DNA from: Cryobacterium ruanii
GTDB lineage: Bacteria; Actinomycetota; Actinomycetes; Actinomycetales; Microbacteriaceae
DNA length: 64,000 nt
Assembly (NCBI RefSeq): GCF_004404055.1
Contig: NZ_SOHK01000012.1
Coordinates: 186,001 to 250,000 of the forward strand
Direction: 5' to 3'
The translations under genes and the position numbers were made by a program. Below are positions 55,443 to 64,000 of this stretch, one piece after another. How positions within the stretch are numbered: the stretch's first letter is position 1; every line of letters starts with the position of its first letter. Below the pieces are notes generated by a model that did not search any database, was not told the origin of the DNA, and saw only the letters and a list, made by a program, of their open reading frames with translations.

Positions 55443-57806
55443 GTGAGCCGAAGTGGGGTGTCGGGCGTGCTGCAGCGCGTCTCCTTCGGCGTGTTCGCGG
55501 CCGTGGGCCTCGTGATCATTTCCGGGGCAGTCGCCCTCGTTCTCGCTGACCCGGGCACCAGGATCGCCCCCGCGCTTGTCGGGGCTCTGTGTGTGGCCGC
55601 GCTCGAAATGGCCTGGGTTCGAGTGGGCAGCGTACCGCATCGCACGCCGACTATCAGCGTGTCGGTCCTGGCCGTTCCGGCGTTGGCTCCGATTCTTCCG
55701 AGCGAGGCCATCGTCGGCGTCGTCATGTTCGGAATCCTGGTGGCCCTGTTGGTAGAGTCCCGCCGCATCAGCGTCTCGGTCTACAGCGCGGGCCTCGCGG
55801 GTGCCGGCTGCACGGTCTACTTCCTGATCGACTTGCTGCTGACCCGCACCGGTGTGGCAATGCTGCCAGCCGTCGCTGCGTCATCCATCGGGTATGTGGT
55901 CTTCGTGCTGGCGCTCGAAGTGCTGCGCCTGCGCCTGATCGACGCCCCCGCCGAGCGGGGCGGACGCCCTCTCCTCTCGCCCGTGCGCGTCGGCGCATTG
56001 CTGGCCAGTGTCGCGGTATTGACCATGTTCTCCGCGCAGTGGGCGCTGATCGGTCTGCCCACGCCCGGCGACGGCCGTACCCCTCTGGAAACCTCCATCG
56101 GCACGCTGCTTGGCAGTTTCACGGTGGCGCTGGTCGTTATCGTCTTACGCTCCATGTGGGACAGTCGGCGTCGCCTGATCGGCCTCGTGGACGGCAGCAG
56201 CATTCTGAGCACCACTCGAAGCGTGGAGAGCCTCGCGGAATCGCTCTGCAACGCGGCCGCCAGCGCCGTCGGCGTTCAGTCCATCGCCGTGCAGGCCGGT
56301 CCCGCCGAGCCAGGCGCCATCGGGGTGCCCGTCACGTTCACTCCCGGAGAGCTGCGGTTTCTCGTGGCCCGCCGCGACCCGATGGACGGCGCGTTCTCCT
56401 CTCTCGACCAGCGAGCACTGCAAGCCCTCGCCACCACCGCCGAGCTGGCCGTGCAAGCCCGGCAGAATGTGGCCGGACTCACGATTAAGGCCAACACCGA
56501 TCCACTCACCGGCCTGCCCAACTACGGTGCCTTCCAGGAAGCGCTCGACACCATCAACGGCAACCGCAGCGATGCCGAGGCGATCGCCGTGTTGTTCATC
56601 GACCTCGATGAGTTCAAACGACTCAACGACACGCACGGGCACCAGGTCGGCGATGTGGTGCTGCAGGTCGTCGGTCAGCGCATGCGCCAGGCAGTGCGCC
56701 CCCACGACGTGGTCGCCCGCGTCGGCGGTGACGAATTCGTGATCGTCCTCACCCGGTTGACGGCGATAGCGGAGGCCGCCGATTTGGCCGAAATCATTTT
56801 GGCCGCCGCGACCCTGCCCGTGTCTATCGGTGAACTCACCATCACTCCTCGACTCAGCATCGGCCTCGCCTTCTCGGCCATGGTCGAAACAGATGTTGCG
56901 GAGCTGGTTCTCGACGCCGACCAGAGCATGCTTGCCGTCAAGAAGGCACGCCGTCGTAGCACCCCCGACGCGGCCAACAGCATCCACGTAACGGGGCACC
57001 GTTCGTCGCAGTTCAACGCGACCGTGGCGCGAGTCATCGACGACAACGAACTCGATCTGGCCTTTCAGCCGATCGTCAGCCTGGTCACCGGCAAGATCTG
57101 GGCCTTTGAAGCCCTGCTGCGCTACGTCGACCCCAAATTCGGAGCCATCGCGCCGCCCGATCTCGTGCAGAAGGCCAAGAGCATCGGGCGTTTCGACCTG
57201 CTCACTCGGCAGATCGCGACGAAGGCGATGCTCGCTGCGGCCGAATTCCGGCTGGTCGAACCAGCCATCGTCTGTATGGCCATCAACGTGGATGCTGAGC
57301 AAATTTCCCAAGAACGACTGGGCGGATTCTTCGAAGAACTCAACCTGCAATATTCCGAGATCTCCCTCTGTCTCGAATTAAACGAGCGGTCAGCTGTGCA
57401 GGTCTCGGTTCAGATTCGGGTACAGGCCAACCGCCTGCGTGACCTCGGTATCCTCATCGCCCTCGATGACTACGGCTCCGAGGATTCCTCGGTCGATTCG
57501 CTCGTTCGGGTGCCCATGGACATCCTCAAGATCGACCGCAGCCTCGTCGACGACCTCGGCGACATTCGCCAACGCGAGGTGCTCACCGCGCTGCAGAATT
57601 TCGGCGACAATCTCGAGTACTCGATGATCGTCGAGGGCGTCGAGAACGAAGAGATGGCCGGGCAGCTGGCCCGCCTCGGCATTCGCAGCGCCCAGGGGTT
57701 TCACTTCGGCGTGCCGCAGGGATTCACGGAGACCGTCGACCGGCTTGACGAATTCGGGGCGAGAGCAGTACTGCCCGCCCCAACGGCCGCGGTGACGTTC
57801 TCATGA
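55443..57806 (+). CDS. membrane GGDEF-EAL protein (cyclic-di-GMP turnover)
   Basis: The roughly 787-residue protein has a membrane region of about eight segments, a GAF-like region (about 240-340), a GGDEF domain and an EAL domain. The cyclase site GGDEF is intact at 428-432, with the product-inhibition motif RPHD at 419-422, five residues before it. The EAL domain keeps EAL (556-558) and later Asn, Glu, DD, Lys and Glu positions (INVDAEQI, LELNERSA, ALDDYG, DILKIDRS, VEGVEN). Its loop reads DDYGSEDSSV rather than DDFGTGYSSL. It could make and degrade c-di-GMP. Start is uncertain (GTG 55443 or TTG 55395). It overlaps the kinase gene by four bases. Confidence 0.87.
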   Translation: MSRSGVSGVLQRVSFGVFAAVGLVIISGAVALVLADPGTRIAPALVGALCVAALEMAWVRVGSVPHRTPTISVSVLAVPALAPILPSEAIVGVVMFGILVALLVESRRISVSVYSAGLAGAGCTVYFLIDLLLTRTGVAMLPAVAASSIGYVVFVLALEVLRLRLIDAPAERGGRPLLSPVRVGALLASVAVLTMFSAQWALIGLPTPGDGRTPLETSIGTLLGSFTVALVVIVLRSMWDSRRRLIGLVDGSSILSTTRSVESLAESLCNAAASAVGVQSIAVQAGPAEPGAIGVPVTFTPGELRFLVARRDPMDGAFSSLDQRALQALATTAELAVQARQNVAGLTIKANTDPLTGLPNYGAFQEALDTINGNRSDAEAIAVLFIDLDEFKRLNDTHGHQVGDVVLQVVGQRMRQAVRPHDVVARVGGDEFVIVLTRLTAIAEAADLAEIILAAATLPVSIGELTITPRLSIGLAFSAMVETDVAELVLDADQSMLAVKKARRRSTPDAANSIHVTGHRSSQFNATVARVIDDNELDLAFQPIVSLVTGKIWAFEALLRYVDPKFGAIAPPDLVQKAKSIGRFDLLTRQIATKAMLAAAEFRLVEPAIVCMAINVDAEQISQERLGGFFEELNLQYSEISLCLELNERSAVQVSVQIRVQANRLRDLGILIALDDYGSEDSSVDSLVRVPMDILKIDRSLVDDLGDIRQREVLTALQNFGDNLEYSMIVEGVENEEMAGQLARLGIRSAQGFHFGVPQGFTETVDRLDEFGARAVLPAPTAAVTFS

Positions 57807-59452
57807 TGCAGCGCCGCCCGCGACCAGACCGCGCACGCCGTTATCTCATCGAACGATCCGTTTTTCAGTCCCAGCTGCTAGTCGGCTCGTCGACCCTGCT
57901 GCTGGTGGCCGTGTCGGGTTGGCTCGACTCGCACCTCTTCACCAACCAGCTGTTTCTTGCCGGCATCCTCATAATTTTTCTTGCCACGGCGGTTGCGGCC
58001 GGGGTGCCCTGGCGGCACCTCGACAAGAAATGGATCATCGTCCTGCCGATCGTCGACCTGATCGGTTTGGTGATCGCCCGGGAGGGCGAGCCACTACTCG
58101 GTACGACGTTTCTGCTCGTCTTTCCCATCATCTGGTTGTCAATGCACTTCGGCGGCCGGGGCGCGATCGGCGGCCTGATCTTCGCCTCAGTGCTGCTCTG
58201 GACGGCCGTCTTCGTGCGCACCGGTCCTGTGGCTGAAGGGGAGATTCCGCGGTTGGCGATCATCCCCATCGTGCTGGCCTTCGTCGCCGCCACGACCTAC
58301 ACGACCACGAAGCGTGCTGCGGCGCAGCGGGTGCTGCTCACCCAGCAGTCCGTCTTGTTCGAGGGTGCCCTGCGCCGTTCCCGCCGCGAGGAACGTACCC
58401 TCGACGAGATTTTCAACACGGTGGACTTCGGTGTCGTCGGCTTCGACCGTGAGGCTAAGCCGAGCTTCATGAACCGTGCCCAGCGGGAGATGCTCTCCCG
58501 CTTCGGCGTGAAAGACGGCCAGTTCTCCTCCATCGTCGTCTACCACGAAGACCAGGTCACGCCGTATGCCGAAGAGGATCGGCCGTTCCGGCGGGCGATG
58601 CGCGGCGAAACCGTCGACCGCACTACCATCTGGGTGGGGGAACAGGGCAAACAGCAGGCCGCCGTGCTCATCTCCGCCCGGCCTATCTTCGACGAGAACG
58701 ACAACTATGACGGTGGAGTCATGGTGGCGCGCGACGTCACCGCCGAACTGCGCGCGATCAAGGCGCGTGACGATCTCGTCGCATCCGTTTCGCATGAATT
58801 GCGCACCCCGCTCACGTCGATCATGGGCTACCTCGAGCTGGCCCTCGATGACGACACCCTCGACCAGTCGACCCGGAGCATGCTCGAGGTCGCGTCGAAG
58901 AACTCCGACCGGTTGCTGGCCCTGGTCGCCGATCTGCTCACCACGGCGGCCGACACCAAGCACGAGCTCGCGATTACGCTGGCACCGTGCGACCTGTCGG
59001 TCATCGTCACCGAGGCCGTCGAATCCCTCCGGCCGGTCGCGGCCGAGCGTGACATCACCTTTGTGCTGCCGGCACTTCCCCCGGTACCACTACGAGCGGA
59101 TGCCTTCCGCCTGCGCCAGGTGATCGACAACCTGTTCTCCAACGCCATCAAATACAACATTGCGGGCGGGCGCATCGAGGTGAGTGTGGTCGATTCGCTC
59201 GCCCAGGTGCAGTTGAAGGTGACCGACACCGGTCGGGGAATGACCTCCGGTGAGCAGCTGAACCTGTTCGATCGGTACTATCGCGCTGATTCGGTGCGCG
59301 GATCGAGCATTCACGGCACCGGCCTCGGCCTGAGCATCAGCCGTGACATCTGCCGCCGGCACGGCGGCGATCTGACGCTCGAATCGGCTCCCGGCAAGGG
59401 CGCCACCGCGACTGCGACTCTTCCGCACATCATGAACGGCCACAAGGGGTAG
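57803..59452 (+). CDS. membrane sensor histidine kinase with PAS domain
   Basis: The 549-residue protein has five or six membrane segments (about 20-170) and a PAS domain (about 198-315) with a VMVARDVTAE end. The HisKA domain has His331 in SVSHELRTPLTS. The HATPase domain has DNLFSNAIKY, DTGRGM and GTGLGLSISR. It is the middle gene of a three-gene signalling run and may phosphorylate the OmpR-type regulator encoded at 60841-61794. The sensed signal is not evident. Confidence 0.9.
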   Translation: MMQRRPRPDRARRYLIERSVFQSQLLVGSSTLLLVAVSGWLDSHLFTNQLFLAGILIIFLATAVAAGVPWRHLDKKWIIVLPIVDLIGLVIAREGEPLLGTTFLLVFPIIWLSMHFGGRGAIGGLIFASVLLWTAVFVRTGPVAEGEIPRLAIIPIVLAFVAATTYTTTKRAAAQRVLLTQQSVLFEGALRRSRREERTLDEIFNTVDFGVVGFDREAKPSFMNRAQREMLSRFGVKDGQFSSIVVYHEDQVTPYAEEDRPFRRAMRGETVDRTTIWVGEQGKQQAAVLISARPIFDENDNYDGGVMVARDVTAELRAIKARDDLVASVSHELRTPLTSIMGYLELALDDDTLDQSTRSMLEVASKNSDRLLALVADLLTTAADTKHELAITLAPCDLSVIVTEAVESLRPVAAERDITFVLPALPPVPLRADAFRLRQVIDNLFSNAIKYNIAGGRIEVSVVDSLAQVQLKVTDTGRGMTSGEQLNLFDRYYRADSVRGSSIHGTGLGLSISRDICRRHGGDLTLESAPGKGATATATLPHIMNGHKG

Positions 59453-59456
59453 GCGC

Positions 59457-60626
59457 ATGCATCTGGACACAATGACACTGTTAGTGCTCAACGGAGTGGT
59501 CGTCGCACTGTGCGGGGTGTCATTCATTTTGAACACCGCGTTCAGTCGCAACGATTCCGTCGGCCGCATCTGGAGCATGGCGTTCATCGCCGCCATGATG
59601 GTCACCATCGGGCACGGTGCCTCTGCGACGGGGCAGATGATCTGGTGGGCCAGTATCGTGGCCAACCTGGCCCTGACCGTCGCGGTCGGGTCGCTGTGGT
59701 CCGGGCTGCGTCGGTACAACCGCCGCAGCCGCGGCTTCAAGGTGATCGCACTGATCAGCGTTCTCGTGCTCGCCGCGACGCTGCTGCACGGAGAACCGGC
59801 CGGCCGGTGGGCGGGCGCCGCCGAATTGTGGATCGGCGTAGCCGTGTTGGCGGCCCTCGGGGCGCTCGAAGCGGTGCGCGGCCGATTGCGTCGTAACCTG
59901 AGCGGTCGTACCCTGGCCGTCGCCCTGTGGTTGGTGGCCGTGGTGGCCACGGCTCGGGCCATCGTCTTCACCGTCGACGGTGTCACCGGGGCGTTGTTTC
60001 TCACTTATTTCAACACGGCCAACGCTGCGGCCCTCAGCCTGTGTCTCGTCGTGCTTATGACGATCGCCACCGCGACCCTGCACGCCGAGCAGGCTTCGGG
60101 CCGCGCCGTCGGTGACCTGACCGACGGCATCCACTCGGCAGCGGGCGTGCTGTCGGCCGCCGCGTTTCTGCAGGCGGCGACCGACCACCTGGACCGGGCC
60201 AAAAATGCTCGCGTCGGACTCGTTTTGATCGGCGCTGACATCGACAACCTGCCGGAGATCAATACCGCGTTCGGCCGGGTGGCCGGCGACGAGGCGATCG
60301 CCCGGTTTGCCAAGAAGCTTCGCCTCAGCGCTCCGGCACTGTCATTAATCGGTCATCGAGCCAGTGGCCGGTTCCTGGTGCTCGCCGGGGCGGCCTCGGC
60401 TGCCGAGGCCCGTGCCCTCGTGGAACGCATCCAGACCACCCTCGTGGACGAGCCATTGAAGGGGGCCTCCCTGATTCGCCTGACCGCGAGTTTCGGGATC
60501 GCCGACACCTTCGACCATGGGCATGGCCTCGCCGCGCTGAGCGGCGCGGTGAACACGGCCATCGACACGGTCAAGGTGCGCGGCGGCAACGACATCGCTG
60601 TGCAGCTCGCGGCGACCGGATCTTGA
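59457..60626 (+). CDS. membrane protein with degenerate GGDEF domain
   Basis: The 389-residue protein has about six membrane segments (to about 205) and a C-terminal GGDEF-like fold. Where the catalytic GGDEF should be it has ASGRF (302-306, in IGHRASGRFLVLA), and the metal-binding start reads IGADIDNL. It cannot be a normal cyclase; it may bind GTP or c-di-GMP as an effector or partner with the upstream GGDEF-EAL protein. It follows the kinase gene by four bases. Confidence 0.75.
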   Translation: MHLDTMTLLVLNGVVVALCGVSFILNTAFSRNDSVGRIWSMAFIAAMMVTIGHGASATGQMIWWASIVANLALTVAVGSLWSGLRRYNRRSRGFKVIALISVLVLAATLLHGEPAGRWAGAAELWIGVAVLAALGALEAVRGRLRRNLSGRTLAVALWLVAVVATARAIVFTVDGVTGALFLTYFNTANAAALSLCLVVLMTIATATLHAEQASGRAVGDLTDGIHSAAGVLSAAAFLQAATDHLDRAKNARVGLVLIGADIDNLPEINTAFGRVAGDEAIARFAKKLRLSAPALSLIGHRASGRFLVLAGAASAAEARALVERIQTTLVDEPLKGASLIRLTASFGIADTFDHGHGLAALSGAVNTAIDTVKVRGGNDIAVQLAATGS

Positions 60627-60740
60627 TCGGATCTTGAGGCAAAGCAGACCCAAACGGGGCCAGGAAGGGGACGTCATCTGTCAGAGTTGGTAGGTGATCC
60701 TACAGACGCCCGACGCCATCATGACCAGCGGATGCCCGGC

Positions 60741-60839
60741 ATGAGCTTGCTAGTCGACCCGGCGCCGCTGAAGCGGCTGCGCAGTGAACTCGATGCTGAC
60801 ACCTGCCGGGCGCTGTCGCTGCATGTCGCGCCAGCGTAG
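60741..60839 (+). pseudogene. possible N-terminal remnant of an Hpt-domain gene
   Basis: A 32-codon frame (MSLLVDPAPLKRLRSELDAD...) resembles the start of small histidine-phosphotransfer proteins, which often open VDP-x-x-L-x-RLR-x-EL. It ends after about 30 codons with no phospho-His. It lies between the signalling operon and the response-regulator gene, where an Hpt would make sense. The assignment is weak. Confidence 0.3.
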
Positions 60840-60840
60840 T

Positions 60841-61794
60841 TTAGGCCTGGTCGTTGGATGCGGCGAGGCGGTAGCCCACGCCGCGCACGGTTTCCAGCCA
60901 GCGTGGGGTTGTACTACTGTCGCCGAGTTTGCGGCGCAAGTTTCCCATGTGAACTTCCACTGCGCGCCGGTCCGCTTCATTCACCGGGTAGGCGCTCGCG
61001 TAGGCTTCACCGCGCAGCAGCAGGGCCAGATCGTTCTTGCTGCGCACCCGCCGCTCGGATTCGAGCAGCGCGGCGATCAGGTCAAATTCGGTGCGGGTCA
61101 GTTCGAGCTGCGCGCCGGCGAGTTGCGCGAGCCGTTCTGCCGGGTTCAGCCGCAGGCCGTTGTGCTCAAACCAGCCGTTCACCGGTGCGGAGTCGGTCAG
61201 ACCGTTCGCGGCGTCGGTGGCCGGCACGAATACCGGAGCGGATGCGACGGGTGTCTGTCGAAAAACAAGTGATGGCGCTGCGCTAACCGGCGTGGTGGCC
61301 ACGGGCGCGGCTTCGGCGGCGGGCGTCGTCGCGCTGACCGGGGCGGAGTACGCGGGGCGGGCGATGGGGGCTTCGACGGCGGGCGTGGCAGCGGCATTCG
61401 CTGTCACGGAGTGGCGGGGGCGCCGCAGCATCGCTTCGATGCGGGCGCGCAGTTCCCGCGGGCGAAACGGTTTGGTCAGGTAGTCATCGGCGCCCGCTTC
61501 AAGGCCCTGCAGGGTGTCGATTTCGTCGTCCCGGGCGGTGAGCAGGACGAGGTAGGTGGAGCTGAAGGCTCGGATGCGTTTGGCCGTTTCGAAGCCGTCC
61601 ATACCGGGCATGCTCACATCGAGCGTCGTGACGATGGGATCGTAGGCGCGTACCGCCGCAATGCCGTCAAGACCATTGCTCGTGGCGATCGCTTCGAATC
61701 CGGCTTGGCTGAGCACGACTTCGAGCAAGTTGCGAATGTCGGCGTCATCTTCAATTATGACGGCGACGCGCTGTTCCGCGTTGTCAGGATGCAT
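60841..61794 (-). CDS. OmpR/PhoB-type response regulator with long linker
   Basis: The 317-residue protein has a receiver domain at about 10-125 (DD in IIEDDADI, phospho-acceptor Asp59 in TTLDVSMPG, Lys in YLTKPF). An Ala/Pro/Thr-rich linker of about 90 residues follows (about 130-215), then a winged helix at about 230-312 (LTRTEFDLIAALL, EVHMGNLRRKLGD, RGVGYRL). The long linker is unusual; OmpR-type regulators usually join the domains by under 20 residues. It converges on the sensor operon and is likely its output. Confidence 0.88.
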   Translation of the reverse strand: MHPDNAEQRVAVIIEDDADIRNLLEVVLSQAGFEAIATSNGLDGIAAVRAYDPIVTTLDVSMPGMDGFETAKRIRAFSSTYLVLLTARDDEIDTLQGLEAGADDYLTKPFRPRELRARIEAMLRRPRHSVTANAAATPAVEAPIARPAYSAPVSATTPAAEAAPVATTPVSAAPSLVFRQTPVASAPVFVPATDAANGLTDSAPVNGWFEHNGLRLNPAERLAQLAGAQLELTRTEFDLIAALLESERRVRSKNDLALLLRGEAYASAYPVNEADRRAVEVHMGNLRRKLGDSSTTPRWLETVRGVGYRLAASNDQA

Positions 61795-61889
61795 TTACCC
61801 ATTATCCCCCTATTCGGGTGTACCACCAATTGGCGGCCTGCGGGCAGGGGCGGTCGGGCGTATCCACTCGCAGCGATACACTCGAAGTT

Positions 61890-63368
61890 GTGAATTCTCA
61901 GCAAACCGTTGACGTAGTCCTCATTGGTGGCGGCATCATGAGTGCCACCCTCGGCACGCTCTTGAAGAAGCTGCAGCCCGACTGGCGCATCGATGTCTAC
62001 GAGCGTCTCGGCGAGTTGGCCCAGGAGAGCTCGAACCCGTGGAACAACGCCGGCACCGGCCACGCGGGGCTATGCGAACTCAACTACATGCCGCAGGCAC
62101 CCGACGGTTCGGTCACCGCCGACAAGGCCGTCGTCATCAATGAGCAGTTCCAGATCAGCCGTCAGCTGTGGGCGCACCTCGTGCAGACCGGCGCCCTGCC
62201 GGAGCCAAATAAGTTTATCAATTCCACCCCGCACATGACCTTCGTTCACGGCAAGGCCAACGTGGAGTACCTGCGCAAGCGGCACGCCGTGCTCGTCACC
62301 CAGCCGCTGTTCGCCGGTATGGAATTCAGCGATGACGCCTCGAAGATCGGCACCTGGACCCCGCTGCTCACCCGCAAGCGTCCGGCCGGCCAGAAGATCG
62401 CCGCCACCCGCATCGTGAGTGGCACCGACGTCGACTTCGGCGCCCTTACGCGCTTTTTGTTCGAGAACCTCGAACAGCAGGGTGTCACGATGCATATGAA
62501 CGAGCAGGTCGTCGGCCTCAAGCACAAAGCGGACGGCACGTGGAACCTTAAACTGCTGCGTCAGGTCGGGCAGACCCGCAGCACCATCAACGCCCGTTTC
62601 GTCTTCGTCGGTGCCGGCGGCGGCGCCCTCGCGCTGTTGCAACAGAGCGGAATCCCCGAGATCAAAGGGTTCGGCGGCTTCCCGATCAGCGGACAGTTTC
62701 TGCGCACCACCAACCCGAAGCTCGTGGCCCAGCACCAGGCCAAGGTTTACGGCAAGGCTGCCAAGGGTGCCCCACCCATGTCGGTGCCGCACCTCGATAC
62801 CCGCGTGGTCGACGGCGAAATGTCGCTGCTGTTCGGCCCGTACGCCGGGTTCAGCCCGAAGTTCCTGAAGACCAGCACTTGGTTCGACCTGCCATTCTCC
62901 ATTCGCACGCACAACCTCGGCCCGATGCTCGCCGTCGCCCGCCACAACTTCGACCTCATGAAATACCTGATCGGTGAGGTGTTCGCCTCGCGCAATGCCA
63001 AGCTCAAGGCTCTGCGTGAGTTCATCCCCGCCGCGGTCTCCGATGACTGGGAGCTCATCTCGGCCGGGCAGCGTGTGCAGGTTATGAAGAAAGACGCCAA
63101 ACTCGGGGGAGTGCTGCAGTTCGGCACCGAGGTCATCACCTCGTCCGACGGCTCGATAGCCGGCCTGCTCGGCGCCTCGCCGGGAGCGTCGACGGCCGCG
63201 CCGATCATGGTGGACCTTCTGGCCCGCTGCTTTCCCGACCGCATTGAGGGCTGGAAGCCGCGCATCCGACAAATGATCCCGAGCTACGGCACCATGCTTT
63301 CTGACGACCCCGCCGCTGCTGCCGCGTCGCTCGCCGCTACCGCCAAGGTTCTGCACCTCAGCAACTAG
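61890..63368 (+). CDS. mqo: malate:quinone oxidoreductase
   Basis: The 492-residue FAD enzyme has VVLIGGGIMSATLGTLLKKLQPDW at its start, NNAGTGHAGLCELNY, and the C-terminal QFGTEVITSSDGSIAGLLGASPGAST region of Mqo. It oxidises malate to oxaloacetate at the membrane and passes electrons to quinone, a usual TCA step in actinobacteria. GTG 61890 matches the family N-terminus; the earlier open part is not conserved-looking. Confidence 0.93.
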   Translation: MNSQQTVDVVLIGGGIMSATLGTLLKKLQPDWRIDVYERLGELAQESSNPWNNAGTGHAGLCELNYMPQAPDGSVTADKAVVINEQFQISRQLWAHLVQTGALPEPNKFINSTPHMTFVHGKANVEYLRKRHAVLVTQPLFAGMEFSDDASKIGTWTPLLTRKRPAGQKIAATRIVSGTDVDFGALTRFLFENLEQQGVTMHMNEQVVGLKHKADGTWNLKLLRQVGQTRSTINARFVFVGAGGGALALLQQSGIPEIKGFGGFPISGQFLRTTNPKLVAQHQAKVYGKAAKGAPPMSVPHLDTRVVDGEMSLLFGPYAGFSPKFLKTSTWFDLPFSIRTHNLGPMLAVARHNFDLMKYLIGEVFASRNAKLKALREFIPAAVSDDWELISAGQRVQVMKKDAKLGGVLQFGTEVITSSDGSIAGLLGASPGASTAAPIMVDLLARCFPDRIEGWKPRIRQMIPSYGTMLSDDPAAAAASLAATAKVLHLSN

Positions 63369-63510
63369 CCGTCCGGCGCCTGCTCGGCTTCTGCTGGGCG
63401 GCCGGCGCCTTGGAATTCCGTGAGAGTTCAGTCGGAGTGCCCTGTCAACCCCTTGATTGATGCAGTCAGCGGATGTCTACTTAAGGCCCAAAGCGGCCCG
63501 GAGGCGGCAA

Positions 63511-63819
63511 GTGAATTCGAACAATGGCGTTTCGGATGCGGAGAACCTGCGCGTATCGCAGCTCGGCATCCTCCAGCTCACCCCGACCGAGTGGTTGGTG
63601 CGAGATCCGCAAATTCTGGACGGTGACCCGGCCGCCCTGCTCGGAGTGATCCAGCAGAGCGGGGACGCCTACGAGGTGACGAAGCTCGGTGAGCTCACGA
63701 CGAGATGGTTCTACTCCTCGTTCGACCGGGCACAGGCCAGCTTTCTAGCAGCAGGTGCCCCGGCCCCACGCCCGGCTTTGCGGCCAATGAAGCCCGCCGT
63801 CTCTCGCGTCGCGGACTAG
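63511..63819 (+). CDS. small uncharacterised protein
   Basis: A 102-residue frame starts at GTG 63511 with GGAGGC just upstream. The middle (VSQLGILQLTPTEWLVRDPQ, GVIQQSGDAYEVTKLG, WFYSSFDRAQASFL) has the look of a small folded domain, and the last 20 residues are basic and Pro-rich. I do not recognise a family. No partner gene is evident. Confidence 0.55.
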   Translation: MNSNNGVSDAENLRVSQLGILQLTPTEWLVRDPQILDGDPAALLGVIQQSGDAYEVTKLGELTTRWFYSSFDRAQASFLAAGAPAPRPALRPMKPAVSRVAD

Positions 63820-63897
63820 CAGACGCCCCGCCACTCACCCGCCGCCCGAGTCGGAGCGTCATGACACCGAAACCGTGCGGCTGCTGGCACCCCACTC

Positions 63898-63930
63898 GAC
63901 ACCCCGGCCGGGCCCACCAGCCAGGGTGTC
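63898..63930. terminator. hairpin after the last gene
   Basis: GACACCC at 63898-63904 pairs with GGGTGTC at 63924-63930, extended inward by GGC/GCC after one mismatch. No T-run follows. It may terminate the preceding gene. No gene is seen in 63820-64000. Confidence 0.4.
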
Positions 63931-64000
63931 GGCGTCACGGAGTGTTCTAGATTTCGTGACTCCCGTCCTCCGCTGACGGGCTGGTCTTGCGTTCTTCTTT

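Noticed and set aside
63477-63492. DevR-like box (TACTTAAGGCCC) before the last small gene
   Set aside because: It resembles the usp box but lies within about 30 bases of the start codon, too close for the activator geometry at the other sites.

Overview
The window is high-GC, tightly packed bacterial chromosome. Gene content (DevR/DosR-type regulation, CsoR/CstR regulators, actinobacterial-style Pta with an N-terminal P-loop domain, phosphoketolase, malate:quinone oxidoreductase) and the recurring Ala-Ser-Ala / Ala-Asp-Ala codon strings GCATCCGCT and GCGGATGCC point to an actinobacterium, most likely of the family Microbacteriaceae (Cryobacterium/Leifsonia-like). That placement is inference; there is no rRNA gene in the window.

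Layout. 1-7.8 kb: the start of an alcohol dehydrogenase gene at the left edge, a NUDIX hydrolase, a secreted protein, then a hypoxia-type block of two tandem universal stress proteins, a zinc alcohol dehydrogenase, a GAF-GAF sensor kinase (DevS-like) and a LuxR-type regulator (DevR-like). Repeated GGGACTTNCGGCCCTA-like palindromes lie in front of these genes. 7.8-13.1 kb: copper resistance (csoR, copZ, copA) followed by a persulfide module (CoA-disulfide reductase-rhodanese fusion, rhodanese, CstR-like repressor), each with a GGGGTA-type operator. 13.2-16.4 kb: arsenic resistance (arsC, acr3, arsR) and a pair of fluoride channels. 16.4-25.2 kb: a CHY zinc-finger protein, a DsbA-like protein, an MFS exporter, a PAP2 phosphatase, an FAD amine oxidase, a Trk/Ktr potassium system and a three-cysteine winged-helix regulator.

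25.2-28.8 kb is decaying: the pyruvate dehydrogenase E1-beta and E2 genes are joined by an internal deletion, E1-alpha is essentially gone, narG and narH are absent, narJ remains and narI carries an in-frame stop. 28.8-41.8 kb: DUF488, a dicarboxylate/amino-acid symporter, a 44-residue zinc-ribbon protein, the nitrate/nitrite transporter narK, and a large molybdenum block (mog, moaE, moaD, mobA, moaC, moeA, moeB, a molbindin-HTH regulator, modABC). Molybdenum-cofactor supply is thus intact although the nitrate reductase beside it is not. A possible small RNA lies between mobA and moaC.

41.9-49.3 kb: a DinB-like protein, tRNA-Ser(GGA) with two tandem copies of a tRNA-end-derived repeat, a 67-bp tandem repeat, and the operon xfp-pta-ackA (phosphoketolase to acetyl phosphate to acetate and ATP), again preceded by a DevR-like box. 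49.3-55.3 kb: housekeeping dnaX, recR, lysC (aspartokinase) and asd. 55.4-61.8 kb: a signalling cluster with a GGDEF-EAL membrane protein, a membrane PAS sensor kinase, a protein with a degenerate GGDEF domain, an Hpt-like remnant and an OmpR-type response regulator. 61.9-64 kb: mqo and a small uncharacterised gene.

Taken together, much of the window concerns low-oxygen life and metal or sulfur stress. A candidate DevRS regulon may extend to the phosphoketolase-acetate kinase ATP pathway, while nitrate respiration and one pyruvate dehydrogenase copy have been lost. No CRISPR array, transposase or prophage gene was seen.
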